Shown: in pieces, positions 36,710-48,000 of the stretch
How positions within the stretch are numbered: position 1 is the stretch's first letter
Layout: every line of letters starts with the position of its first letter
Assembly: GCA_947652115.1 (NCBI GenBank)
Contig: OX393564.1
Span: 1,648,786-1,712,785, forward strand
Length of the DNA stretch: 64,000 nucleotides
Origin: Blastomussa wellsi
Taxonomy: Eukaryota > Cnidaria > Anthozoa > Scleractinia > Plerogyridae
Direction: 5' to 3'
Made by a program: the position numbers and the translations under genes
The notes under the pieces: model-generated
What the model was told of the DNA's origin: nothing
What the model saw: the letters and a program-made list of their open reading frames with translations, nothing else
Database searches by the model: none

Positions 36710-36805
36710 TCGCTTTGGGGGCTGGGGCGCAGCCCCGGGGTGCGCTTTGGGGGCTGATACGCAGCCCGGGGGTGCGCTTTGGGGGCTGGGGGGTGCGCTG
36801 ACGCC
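36710..36805. repeat. Short GC-rich tandem repeat
   Basis: About three units of GCGCTTTGGGGGCTG plus a CGCAGCCC-type spacer run head to tail. Confidence 0.75.
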
Positions 36806-37426
36806 GGGAAGTGGAAAGGGCGACGATGTCCGATGGTGGGAGAGCGTGGTATTTTTTAAATTGTCCGTATAACAAAGTGTTTGGTTCTATGCATTGTAAG
36901 ATGCTGTTTCTGATAATTGGTCGTGCGTCTACAACCAGGATAATTAAATCATTTTATACCACGGTGGTCGATTAACATTTTCGCGAAATGAAGTCTCCAT
37001 GAAAACAACCGAAGTAAGGATAAGATATTTATTTTTGTAAACATGGAGGTCAGTGCAAGATAACTTGTTGGAAAAAACTGAAGGGAATAACAGAACAGGA
37101 ACAGATCATTTACAGACTATATAAATGGTAATCTGGAGTAGCTTAATTTAATTAGCTGTAATTCATAGCCTTTTCAATGGTCGATAACAAAATCTTTAGT
37201 AAATCGCGCTATTCTCGAGAATTCGGTCGGAGAAAAGTTCAACGTTTCGGGTGTCGAATGGGATGTTTTCGCCTGCACTTTCGCATGCACGCAGGTGATA
37301 AACGCCAAATGGGGGACTCGCACAGTCCCATCGTACCGCCTTATAATTACCTCATGCGAGGTGATTTTCATGGTTCACGAGCTCGCCAACGGATTTCAAG
37401 TAGTGCTTTTCCTGAAAACGTTCATC

Positions 37427-40047
37427 TTATGTATTTCTCCTTTTCTTGAAGGGTGCATTCAACCACACGTTCGCAATCCACTTGACACCTTCGATGACGT
37501 CACATCCGCCATGTAAAGACAACCAATCAATATCGCCCATGTGAGTCGCCCCATCATGCTCTAGGAGGTGGTTGTACCACATAACCGCAGTTCCTTTCTT
37601 CGGTTTAATCAGGAGATTTGCTTCTTGGCATTTTTCGTTCAGAGTTACGGAATAGTTTCTTAAATAGTATCGCTTGGTATCGTCCGCCACAGGAAACGCA
37701 GTCTCGCCTCCCTTGGCGACATCGTTCAAGTACAGAAGTATAGTAATGAACCTGGAACGTACAGCGTACAAATTGATTGTGCGTTTTATTTTGGAAACAG
37801 ATTTTGCCTCATTTTAGTAGAAATTTAGCCTTCTTTTGTTTTTTTTTTTTACAGTTTTAAGCTGTTGTTGCGATATTTCCGCAGTTTATTCAATGATCAT
37901 TGATGAGTTGAATAAATACAAACCTGCACAAGTGACAGTCGATATCACCTGCTCTTCGGCAACAGTGTTCCTTTCCAGCAGAGCCGTAAGATGTGTCATA
38001 ATGCACGTTGTAGTGCCCAAATACAGAGTAGCGCACTACCTGTGAATCAGATAAAATTTCGAAATAATTTACTGGTATTTACAGAGCACTATGTTATGAA
38101 CGTGCTTACTGTGATAGAACTGTGCAACCTCGTTCCCAGGGTCTGAGAGACCCTGGGAACGCGCATGTGCATTACATTACATTGCACTGCATTACATTGC
38201 TTCAACGCAATCACAGCAATGACCTATTATCCCGTTGCCATTGATAACATTTTCGCTTCGACTTCTGATGGGATTATTGCGTCATCACTTTTAATTTCAA
38301 GGCGCAAGTTACAGTAGACAGTAAGTAACAAGGAACAAAAGAAAGCTATTTTCTGCTATTCGGCCGTGCTATTTACAATAAAAATTCTAAAAATTCTGCC
38401 ATCTTACTTTCTAGTTCTTGGCAGAGAATTAGAAAGTAAGATGGAACAGGAAGAACAGATGGAAGAGAGAACAGGAAGAGCAGGAATCGTAGCAGAGCAG
38501 AGCCCAGGGCACTTTCCCTCGCGCTTCGCGTTAGTATTCGCGTACTCGCTAAACCGTCTGTTCAGCAGGCGCACGCGTGAACGCCAGCGCTGTTGCGTCT
38601 AGTCTAGTGACCATTCCCGTCCCCAGAGGCCGCGATCCTCTTGGTCAGCACCAAGAATCACGACCTCTGGCCACCCCCATTCTCGTCACCAGAGGCCGCG
38701 ATTCTCTTGGTCAGCACCAAAAAGCACGACCTCTGGCCACCCCCAGCTTGTGAGCATGCGCAGAGTACTCGTTCTGTAGTTTTCAGCCAATTCTCTACTT
38801 GCACAAATCCCATAATACACCTCTTTTACCATCCCCCCCCCCCCCCAAAAAAAAAAAAAAAATTTGCATAATCATTGTTTGCAATTTCTCCTGGGACATT
38901 GTCCCAAGGGAAATCTAAAACAATGCCTATGCAAATTTTTGGGGGGTAGAAGCGGTGTATTATGGTATTGTGCAAGTAGAAAATCAGAATTGTCAGATTC
39001 GACAATGAGTCCGTGATTCGCGGACTTCCGGTTTTGGAGACGGCCAGAGGTCGTGATTCTTGGTGCTGACCAAAAGAATCGCGGCCTCTGGGGACGAGAA
39101 TGTCTAGTGACAAACTCGTGAAGTCACGCCATCGTCTGCGAAGGAAGTGACGTAGTGTAAGGAGGTAAAAACAAGGAAAAACTTGCCTGAATAGGTTCAC
39201 TATTCTCAATCAGCGTTCTTGAAAGCCTCGTTAATTTAACTATTCTATCCTGCAAGGTCCTTACAATCGGTTTGCCTTTAGGAAGCGTTGTAGACTCGCT
39301 AAATCGAATGAAATATCGAGGATCAGATTTGATCTTTTCTATGTGATAAAGGAACTCCACAAAAACACCCCGCGTCAAATTTAAACACTCTTCTTCAACA
39401 ATAAATCCATCGGAATCAAGATCTAAGAGTCCAAATATTGGCGACGCATCTTCTTTTGTGGGATGAATGTGTTTTTCATAGTCCATATACTCGATGAATT
39501 CTTGTAGATTTATTTTCCCGTCTCCGTCTAGATCGTTACACGGCCGCTCGAGATTCTTGCAGAACGCAGTTCTTTCAAAAGTCAGGTTTTTCCCAATCAA
39601 ATTATTTTCCAGATCTCTCCTATCGATCCCTTCTCCTCTTCCATAAACTGTTTCGCTATCTTTGAGGTGTCTCTCTTGCGTTAGCTGGATGAAGTGGTCG
39701 CACTCTTTGCGGCTTAGAAATTCAGGGATCTCAAATAACGAAGGGCGGAAACTACGCGTCACGACTCGATGCGTATTATTACCGCCAAGATTCATTTCAC
39801 GAACATGGCCAACCTTGACTCCATCCAACTTTACTAACTTCACTGACACATCGTCATCTTTTCGGCAAATCCTGGGCTTCAAAAATCCATTTGCACAGTT
39901 CTGAAGTTCTGTTTTGATTCTGGAGCTCTCTTGTTTGGAACTCAGACAGTCTGCAAAGTGAGGCTGTTGTAAAACCCTGGGGTGTAAAACTAGAACCGCC
40001 ACAGCCGCAAAGAATAAACGCAAACGATAATTCAGAGTAAAAATCAT
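37427..40047 (-). CDS. P4HTM: Transmembrane prolyl 4-hydroxylase
   Basis: Three exons, 39187-40047, 37924-38039 and 37427-37751, join in phase to give 433 residues. An N-terminal hydrophobic stretch (residues about 11-22) fits a type II membrane anchor. Two EF-hand loops follow (DLDGDGKINLQE, about 172-183; DLDSDGFIVEEE, about 209-220), a pairing characteristic of P4HTM. The 2-oxoglutarate/Fe(II) dioxygenase fold carries HYD (H300/D302), the distal His in SLHGGC and the 2-OG-binding Lys in VKWIANVW. P4HTM is an ER membrane enzyme linked to HIF prolyl hydroxylation and calcium regulation in vertebrates. The first intron uses a GC donor (CAG/gcaagt) and the join across it (EPIQ/VVRYSVFGHY) is well supported by the family. 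It is somewhat shorter than the human protein (502 aa), mainly at the N-terminus. Divergent from urease. Confidence 0.94.
38598..39113. mobile_element. Composite hairpin element with a nested poly-C MITE
   Basis: TCTAGTGACCATTCCCGTC at the left and GACGAGAATGTCTAGTGAC at the right form the outer inverted ends. Three hairpins of the CCAGAGGCCGCGATTCTC type lie inside. The 38794-38980 MITE is nested within. It lies in the GC-AG intron of P4HTM, about 75 bp from the donor. Confidence 0.7.
38794..38980. mobile_element. MITE, CCCATAATACACC family, with C and A runs
   Basis: TCTACTTGCACAAATCCC / GTGCAAGTAGA ends and CATAATACACC / GGTGTATTATG are inverted. CTCCTGGGACATTG in the core matches the element at 36422. 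Confidence 0.75.
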
Positions 40048-40875
40048 TTCTTCCTTCTTCTAAAAAAATCGACAGGTTTACTGGCTATTATCTGGTCAAC
40101 CGCGTTTTACAATCATTCTAGCCAAACAGTAGACACAACGGTCCTTTAAACCACTCGTAAAGGTCAAAGTTCTGAACCGGACATCAGACTGAGCTGCAGC
40201 CACGGCTGGGACATCCAGATCATGCTGATACTGTGTCCGTAGCCTGTGAAAAATGAGTGCCTGGTTGTTTCTCGGACCACAGGTACCCACCCTCTCCCAA
40301 AAAGCTCGAAACATGCAGGAAATATAAGGTTTTGTTTACTCTCAGGGGATATCGGCGGGAAGACATCTGACACTTCAGACTAGGATTTGTTCGAAAGAGA
40401 ATGAGATCTTGATATTTGCTTCTGGTGGCTTCAAAGTTCTGGGTACTCTGCTGTCATGCCGTCCCTCCAAACTTATCACCCCGGGGAAAGTTATGGGCAC
40501 AAAGGTAACGGTAAGGCTGATCCTACGTAAGATTCAAAAATTGGCTTTGCGCAGTTTGCGAGACAACAATAGGGTTACAACCGTGGACGGCTAGAGCGTT
40601 TACACCGTACCGGGGCCTTGATCACCGGTACCCCAAGCTTTACTGTCCGTCGGCCAGTAACTAAATAGACCGATTTTGCAAGTGGACGGAAACCTCCATT
40701 TTGGGGGAAGGCTTACAGAATAGTCTGGACGCAGGAAAACATGCACTCGTGAGTCAAAATTGGTTTTGGTTTTATTTCTGATTGGTTCGATATTTTTAAA
40801 CCAATCATAGACTTTCTCACCTCTCGTTCCCCGTTTGGCAGTTGAAGTGGTTTTCCTCTAGGCTCTACGCTAACC

Positions 40876-41292
40876 ACAGGCTTCCCAAGCTCAAAATTCG
40901 ACTCTGCATACGTGTGTATGGGACAGCTTGTATGGGAAAGACACCGGTCGTAAAGAATTGTGTAAATAACTATCTAATCTGAAATAAAGTTTACCTACCT
41001 CAAATGTGTGGCGTACTTGTCTCTTGTGTCGATTTTGAAGCCATTCTGACACCGTTTAGCGAGGTTATTCGAAATCTTTATTTCTCTGAATGGCTTCAAA
41101 ATCGAGACAAGAGACAAGTACGCGACTCATTTGAGGTAGGAAAACTCAGATTAGATAGTTATTTACGCAATTCTTTTTCGATCGATGTCTTTCCCATAGA
41201 ATTCTCTATATACACAAGCTGTCCCATACATCACGTATGCAGAGTCAGCAGCCCATTGGGAGAGTCGAATTTTGAGCTTGGGAAACCTGTGC
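40876..41292. mobile_element. 417 bp palindromic foldback
   Basis: The left arm (CACAGGCTTCCCAAGCTCAA ... ACTTGTCTCTTG ... ATTTTGAAGCCATTC) is repeated inverted with scattered mismatches on the right, centred near 41065-41085. Confidence 0.85.
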
Positions 41293-41842
41293 GCTACCAG
41301 GCCGAGAGCGAAGAGGAGTACCACCACTTGCAGGGCATTGCGCTTCGCGCTCTAGACTACTCCAGAGATATGCCAACCTATTAGAAAAGTGAACTCCGGG
41401 AGACCACCAATTTTGCGTCAAGAGGCCTTTTCTTCGCAGTTTCCTTCGTATCCTGGGAGATTTTATCCGCGGGAGACTCCCGGATAATCCGGATTTTTAA
41501 TTCGGGGGAGTTGGCATGAATGCGTACGCTGTGATCATGAGCTCGACTTGTAAACATGTCTAAACCAATCACTGAAGTTAGAACGCAGTAAAGCAAAACC
41601 AAAGCAATTAAATTTTATCCTTAAATAGGATCAGGGTGGCTGCCTGCTGCTCTTTCGACGCGAATGATCGACTTAATTCCCCTTCCCCTCTATTAATTAA
41701 ACAGCAAACTTTCTGAAAGAGTCAAGTCAAAATATTTCTACCATTTCAACCTGATGCCCCTTGGAATCCTCTACGAAGAAAAGAAACCAGGGCATAAAGC
41801 AAGAAATAGTATAAATCTCTAAAAGGAACATGTACCTGCTAT

Positions 41843-41906
41843 CGTAGCCTCCTACGCAGGCGTTATTAGGGGATTGCGTTACCACTTGTCCCGCGTAGGA
41901 GGCTAC
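41843..41906. repeat. Short inverted repeat GTAGCCTCCTACGC
   Basis: Perfect 14 bp arms lie at 41843-41856 and 41893-41906. The position, about 150 bp upstream of the urease start, makes it a likely MITE fragment in or near the promoter. Confidence 0.7.
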
Positions 41907-42050
41907 TGCTATCGCCACCCCGGGAAGTTTTGTTGGGCTCCCGCGAAGAGACACTGCAAGTGTTCTACATAAAGTAGTTACCCGACCCGAGAAGCTTGCG
42001 ACGAAAGTAAGTTGGTTCTCGATCCTTTCTTGCTGCAGAGCTTGTGCAAG

Positions 42051-45000
42051 ATGAGGCTCAGTCCACGTGAATTAGAGGGACTACTGATTCATCAAACTGG
42101 TTTTTTGGCTCAAAAACGTCTCGCTCGAGGCTTGAAGTTAAATTTGCCTGAAGCAGTGGCACTCATTGCATCACAGGTGTGCAACACTAGCAGCTCATGT
42201 AATGAATTGATACGGACATGTAAAAAGCCTTAGTACACATATATAAAAATAACCAGTCACGGATACATGCAGATAATGTCTTAAGTGCGGTTATTTGATC
42301 TGATCTTACCTATTTTGTGGGCCCCAGAGTGAAGATTTTGACCAAAAATTCTTTTTTGACCTTATTTAGTGAAAAGTGTTAGAAGTGCCAGGGACTTCGA
42401 TCTAGCCTGCGTAGTAGTTGATTCCTCCTTTTACTGAGTGAAAAGGAACGCACGAGCGAGTGAAAAAGAAGCTTCACCCCAGGCTAGCTCGTCCACTATT
42501 CCCGCGTTCGTTCGTTCTTTCGTTCGATCGCACCGCCCGCTTGGAAAGGAATCGACTGCTATGCAGGCTAACTTCAATCATGAACACAAGGTTTGCATGC
42601 ATAAGGGGAATAGTATCTGCCAGAAGTCGCAGGGACAAGCCCCATCATGTGAACTAACCATTTTGATTAAAAATCTAGGTGCTGGGACCAAAATTTGGTC
42701 CGTGCAACTTGTTCCACAAATTCAAACTGCTTTGAATTAGTGGAGTGTCCATGTGAATCAAGTGTCCCTCATAACCCTTCGAATAATGGCTAGTACAATG
42801 GAACTACTAATCCCTGATCCTGTCTATTAGACTTGTGCACAGGGAATCATGGTAGTTGTATTCATCGTGTGCACAACATCTTTGAGACTTGGCGTACAAA
42901 GTTGAATTCAACTACTACGATTCCCTGCGCACAAGTCTCATTGAGGGAATTGGATGTTGGGGACTATCCCCACAACTTGTTGCATCCTGGACTAGTCCCC
43001 TCCTTGTATTTAGACTAGGAGCAGGCCCTTTTTTCGCATTCTGCCTAGCCTGAAGCAAATAAATTTGGTTATGCAAAGAGAAGACCAGATTTGCTAGCGC
43101 TGTGGGGTAGGTGTGAAAAAAGGGGACTACTGACAAAGCCATAGCATTTGACCTTTCACAGCTGACTGATTTTCCTTATCTGGACGTCCTATCAAGTTTC
43201 CTCTGTTGTCGCTACACCAGGTGTAGTTGCAATGAAAATAGTATCGAGGATATGTTGTATACATGACAAACAAATTTGCAGAAAATTAAAAGGTGATTGG
43301 AAGGCCGGCGAAAGAGCAGTCATCTAAGAGTTTTGTTGAGTTTGTAGATGCTAATTACAGAGTCTTTTATTGCAGAGTTTCCACTGAGAATTTATTTGAA
43401 ATTCCTATTGTAAGAAACCGGGAGTGATAAAATGTCCACTGGCAGAATTAGCTGAAGAACTTGGTTTTTCTTCAGAGAAAAACACGTATACCTCAAGCCG
43501 TGTGTGTGCTAAATTTGAAACAAAGAGTCAAGGAACTCTGCTAGATTGATGAGGCAAGCTTTTAATATCTCAGTTTGCATCAGTGCAAGATTCCTCAAGT
43601 TCCATCCAATGTTTGACGATGGAAGTGGCTAAGTCTGTGAAAGTAACCAATCTTCACCAGCCTCGATGAAGGAAAAGGGGACTTTGGAAACAACAAGTAT
43701 ATCATCAGAGTATCGGAGCTCGATTACGTATACCGATGCAAAACAGGAAAAATGTGTAACCCATGAGAAGAACTTCCAATGTTTCATTTTGCTCTAGCAT
43801 CAAGACTTTTATAAATTTGCGAAGCTGAGATAAACATTTGTGCAGGATGTCAGCCATAGTAAACCGACAAGCAAGGACAGACAGTGCATTCACATATTCT
43901 TGTCAATCACATTTTTGTATTGTGGGAGCAGCGCATAATTCAATTCATTAGTGCCTTTTTTCATGCCTCCCCTGTAACGAGTCTGAACTTAGAACTCACC
44001 CCAACATTTTGCGTGACCATATTTGTTCGCTTGAACACGTTCGGCAGACAAAGGGAAAAATGCACTGCTTGTAGTCTATATGTACCTTGTATTTGTGTGT
44101 GCCGACCTAGGATCTTACAGGATCTTTGGTCAGGATCCTGCCAGGATCCTGTTAGAATCCTAACAGGATTGTACATAGGATTTCTAGCAGGGTTCTGATA
44201 AATATTGGCAACCCTGAAATATTCATTCCAACCCTATTATTATAATTATTATTAATTATAGCTCAATGAATTTATCAGAGATGGCAAGACTGTTGCAGAG
44301 TTGATGAACACAGGGAAGCAATTGTTAGGTAAGTTTTCAGTACATAATCAATCTGAGGCCTGCCTGAAGGATGGAGGGAGTTTGTTACCGTAAAATTTCC
44401 CAAAGAAGCCTTGTTTTGCTTATATGAGGTAACTGCTGACCAGTATCACATGGCCTTATCGTGGGCTCATTTTTAGAGCTCATCAAGACCTGTCACATGG
44501 TTTTGTAAGTTGATTGCCTTCCTGTTAATGTTTTCATTGGATCACAGGCTCGAGTATTTTCACAAATTCTTCAGAATAAGCGATAAATATGGGGCTCTGT
44601 TTTTAGGGTTGGCTAACTAAGCAATAGAAGACATTTTTGTGTTTACATAGCATCATCTAAACACAAGGGGGTTTGGGAGAATTCAATACGTAAACACTTC
44701 TCGTGGTTTGCATAACTTTTGAGAATTCTCCTAAATTCCCAGGTGTTTAGATGAGGCTATGTAAACACGGAAAACGTCCTCTATTGCTGCTCTAAAACAT
44801 TTCTTAAAAAATATGCACAGCACGAAACTGTATCAAGAGCTCTCATTGGATAATCATAAAAAATGTGAAAATAAAGTAATGCCAAGTGTGTCCGCACTGT
44901 GACAAACAAACATTTTTAAACTTATGTATACTGTTTTTTTTTTTGTTAGGTTTTAATCAGGTGTTACCTGGGGTAGGAGAACTCATAGAAGAAGTGCAAG

Positions 45001-48000
45001 TGGAAGGGACATTCCCAGATGGAACAAAATTAGTATGTGGCTGTCAGTTATGTTGGGAAATTTCTTTCAAGAATTTACTAGTCAGAATAAGGTTTAATAA
45101 AAATGGAGTTCTTATTTCTTAGTGGATGTTGTTTAGATTCAAACTAAAAAGTGTTAGTAACATCTGTTGGTGAGCAGTTTGCTGTTAAGAAAAACCGTTG
45201 TAATATTATAAATATTTAGAAATTTATTTATTAAAAGCATATCAATAAGATTAATTATTAATCTTCTCAAATTTAGGTTACTGTTCATCAACCTATTTGT
45301 CAAGCAAATGGTGATTTGAATCTTGCTCTTTATGGGAGCTTCTTACCCATTCCATCAGTAGAGATATTTTCGTCAGCAAGTGCCAATGTTGTGCCATTGG
45401 TGAGTATTACCTACTAGAACCTAACAACTATCAGCTGAGTTGGACTTGATTGAGTGACAGGCAGCTTCCCTCTGCCAATTAAATATTCTGCAGATCTTGA
45501 CACTTTAGCATTAATTTCCTAACACTTATAGATTTTTACATTAAATAATTCTTGGATTAAATACTTGAATGACAATAGACCAATTTTGATATTTTAATAT
45601 TCAGCCTAAAACAATAGACATCACTGCGAGGCTCTGGGGAATAAATCCCATAAACTCTATAATTTATATCCCGGAGCCTCGTGCTGAGGTATATTGTTTT
45701 AGGTTGAATTTTAAAACATCGAAATTTGTCCATTTAACATGCTTACATCTACTTAAAAATGCTTACATTTAGAGAACAACACTACCAGGACAGAACAGGA
45801 CTGATTTGCACTGCCTTTACCTCTCTACCCAGCATATACCTTGTAGATATGTTTAATCTGTGTGTATGACACTGTTTTTCTCAGGTTAATAACACTGTGC
45901 CAGGTGCCATAATTCCTGCTGTTAGTGGAAGCATTGTACTAAATGCACAGAGAGGAACAGTTAAGCTGACCGTCACAAGTTTGTGTGATCGACCTATTCA
46001 AGTATGTTCATGGAACCACAGTATATTCAATTTATGTGCAAGTTCCCATCTTGTTATTTGAAACTAAAAGTTTATTTATGTGTAGAGCCATCACCTAGCT
46101 GTGCTTTTAGTCTCGTGCACCAAATTTATAATTAGAGCTTCAGTCTGATTTGAATCACATAATTATTATGTCAAATAATACAATGAATATTTTATTTTTT
46201 AACTCTGCATTCAGGTTGGAAGCCATTATCATTTTATAGAGGTGAACAAGAATCTTCAATTTGATAGAGCAGCTGCTTATGGAAAGAGGCTGGTAAGTTG
46301 CTTGTAATTATTAATAATTACGTAATTTTTATAAATCTATAAACGAATCCTTTCATGTTGCTAGGGGTACCCTTGGGATGGACTAGCATCCCAATTTGTC
46401 CTTGTCTCTTCGTGTTAAGGAAAACTTCAGGTTAAGCTCTGGCCTGATGGGCCACTAGGCTCACCTTTACCTTGTAATTTGGTTTTATCAACAGGGTTGA
46501 TAATGTGAATTGGCCACCATAAAGAGATTCAAGAGCTGACATTTCGAGCGTTAGCCCTTCGTCGGAACGCTTGAAACGTCAGCTCTCGAATCTCTTTACG
46601 GTGGCCAATTCACATTATCAACCCAGTTGATAAAACCAAATTATATTGTTATACTTCCCACCGATGCAGTACCACAGTTTCTTTAGAAACTTACCGCTTC
46701 TATTCACCTTTACCTTGTCGTACACATAAAGGCAAAGCGGTCCATACTGTTGGAGCTTATCGAGGTTTCTGTAGCATTAAACTTTTAGAAATATTTCTCC
46801 TTACCCCTGGATTGGAAGCTTCTCTCTCGCTTGCTCGAGCTTTGACCGTCAGATCCGGAGTCCCATCAGATCTGGAGTCCCATCAGATCCGGAGTCCCAT
46901 CAGATCCGGAGTCCCTACCCATACTTAATTAAGAACAAAGTGTTATTTAAATAAACACATAATTATTCTTTTTTTCCTTTGTTAGAATATTGCTGCTGGG
47001 ACTGCAGTTAGATTTGAACCAGGAGACACCAAAACAGTTGAACTGGTTGAAATTGCTGGGAACAGGTGAACTGCAGGTGTTAATTGTCTCGAGAAAAATG
47101 GTCCATGTTCTGTGGCAAAAATTTACAGGCCAAACATAGTTTACCATTCAAGCCACCATTATTTCATGTCAGGCCACTTGATGTGTTTTCCATTTCATCT
47201 TTGCTGACGCTAAATATTCTTAATAATGTACCCAAAGACCACATACACCATTTGAAAGGTATCATTGTGGTATGTCATAAATTATAGTTAATATATAGAC
47301 CTAAAGGAAGTCACTGTCCCAGGGGGGTACTTGCATATACATGATGGGGGGGGGGGGGGGGGGGTTCATATTGCAAACCTCAAAAAATACACGAGCCTGA
47401 AATTTAGAACTTAAAAAATACCTGACATCAAAATTTCCTACCCAAAAAAATATGACTTAAATACCACCGATCAGGTTAAACCTGAAATATATGTGACAGA
47501 TCTCTTGACCCAAAAAAATGCTGAGCGTGTAAATTTTCAACACAAAAGAATACGTCAGACCCCTGCCCCCTCCCCCCTTTCCCCCGTCATGTATACTGTG
47601 AGTACCCCCCTGGGTCATTGTCTCAATCCAAAACCATCCAAAATGAGAACAACAACATAAAAAATACTGTCAAAAATATCATACTCGTATATTTCAGGTA
47701 TACTCCTGAACTTGTACTATAGCTAAATTTGCAACTCTCAATAATATATAGATTTAGTCAAGCCTAAAACCAGAGCTCTGTATTTTCTCTGGTTCTTAAT
47801 AATTTTTGAAATTGCGTTCATTAAAAGTAAAATACTAGTGTGCACAACTACTCAAGAACGATTCCACAGCAGAAATAAATAAGAATACAAAAATAGCAAC
47901 TCAAATTGAAGAATTTCCTGAGAATGACCATGAAAAATTGAAAAATCCTGCCACAAGCCAACCTGACCTGAGCCCACAATCAATAAAACCAATACCTGGT

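Larger units (their letters stand above)
32404..37426. other. Region upstream of the located CLCN6 exons, repeat-rich
   Basis: The first CLCN6 coding exon and promoter should lie in the left part but were not identified. The rest holds a hairpin (32652-32730), the minisatellite (33660-34722), the large foldback (34722-35226), AT-rich DNA without recognised exons (35227-36421), a poly-G MITE (36422-36661) and, near the right end, probably the P4HTM 3'UTR. Confidence 0.5.
40048..42050. other. Divergent intergenic region between P4HTM and urease
   Basis: It must hold both promoters. It contains a 417 bp palindrome (40876-41292) and a smaller inverted repeat (41843-41906). The ORF at 41004-41384 runs through the palindrome and is not treated as a gene. 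No other exon was recognised. Confidence 0.6.

Noticed and set aside
41004..41384. 126-residue plus-strand ORF upstream of urease
   Set aside because: It runs through the centre and right arm of a palindrome and resembles no family.
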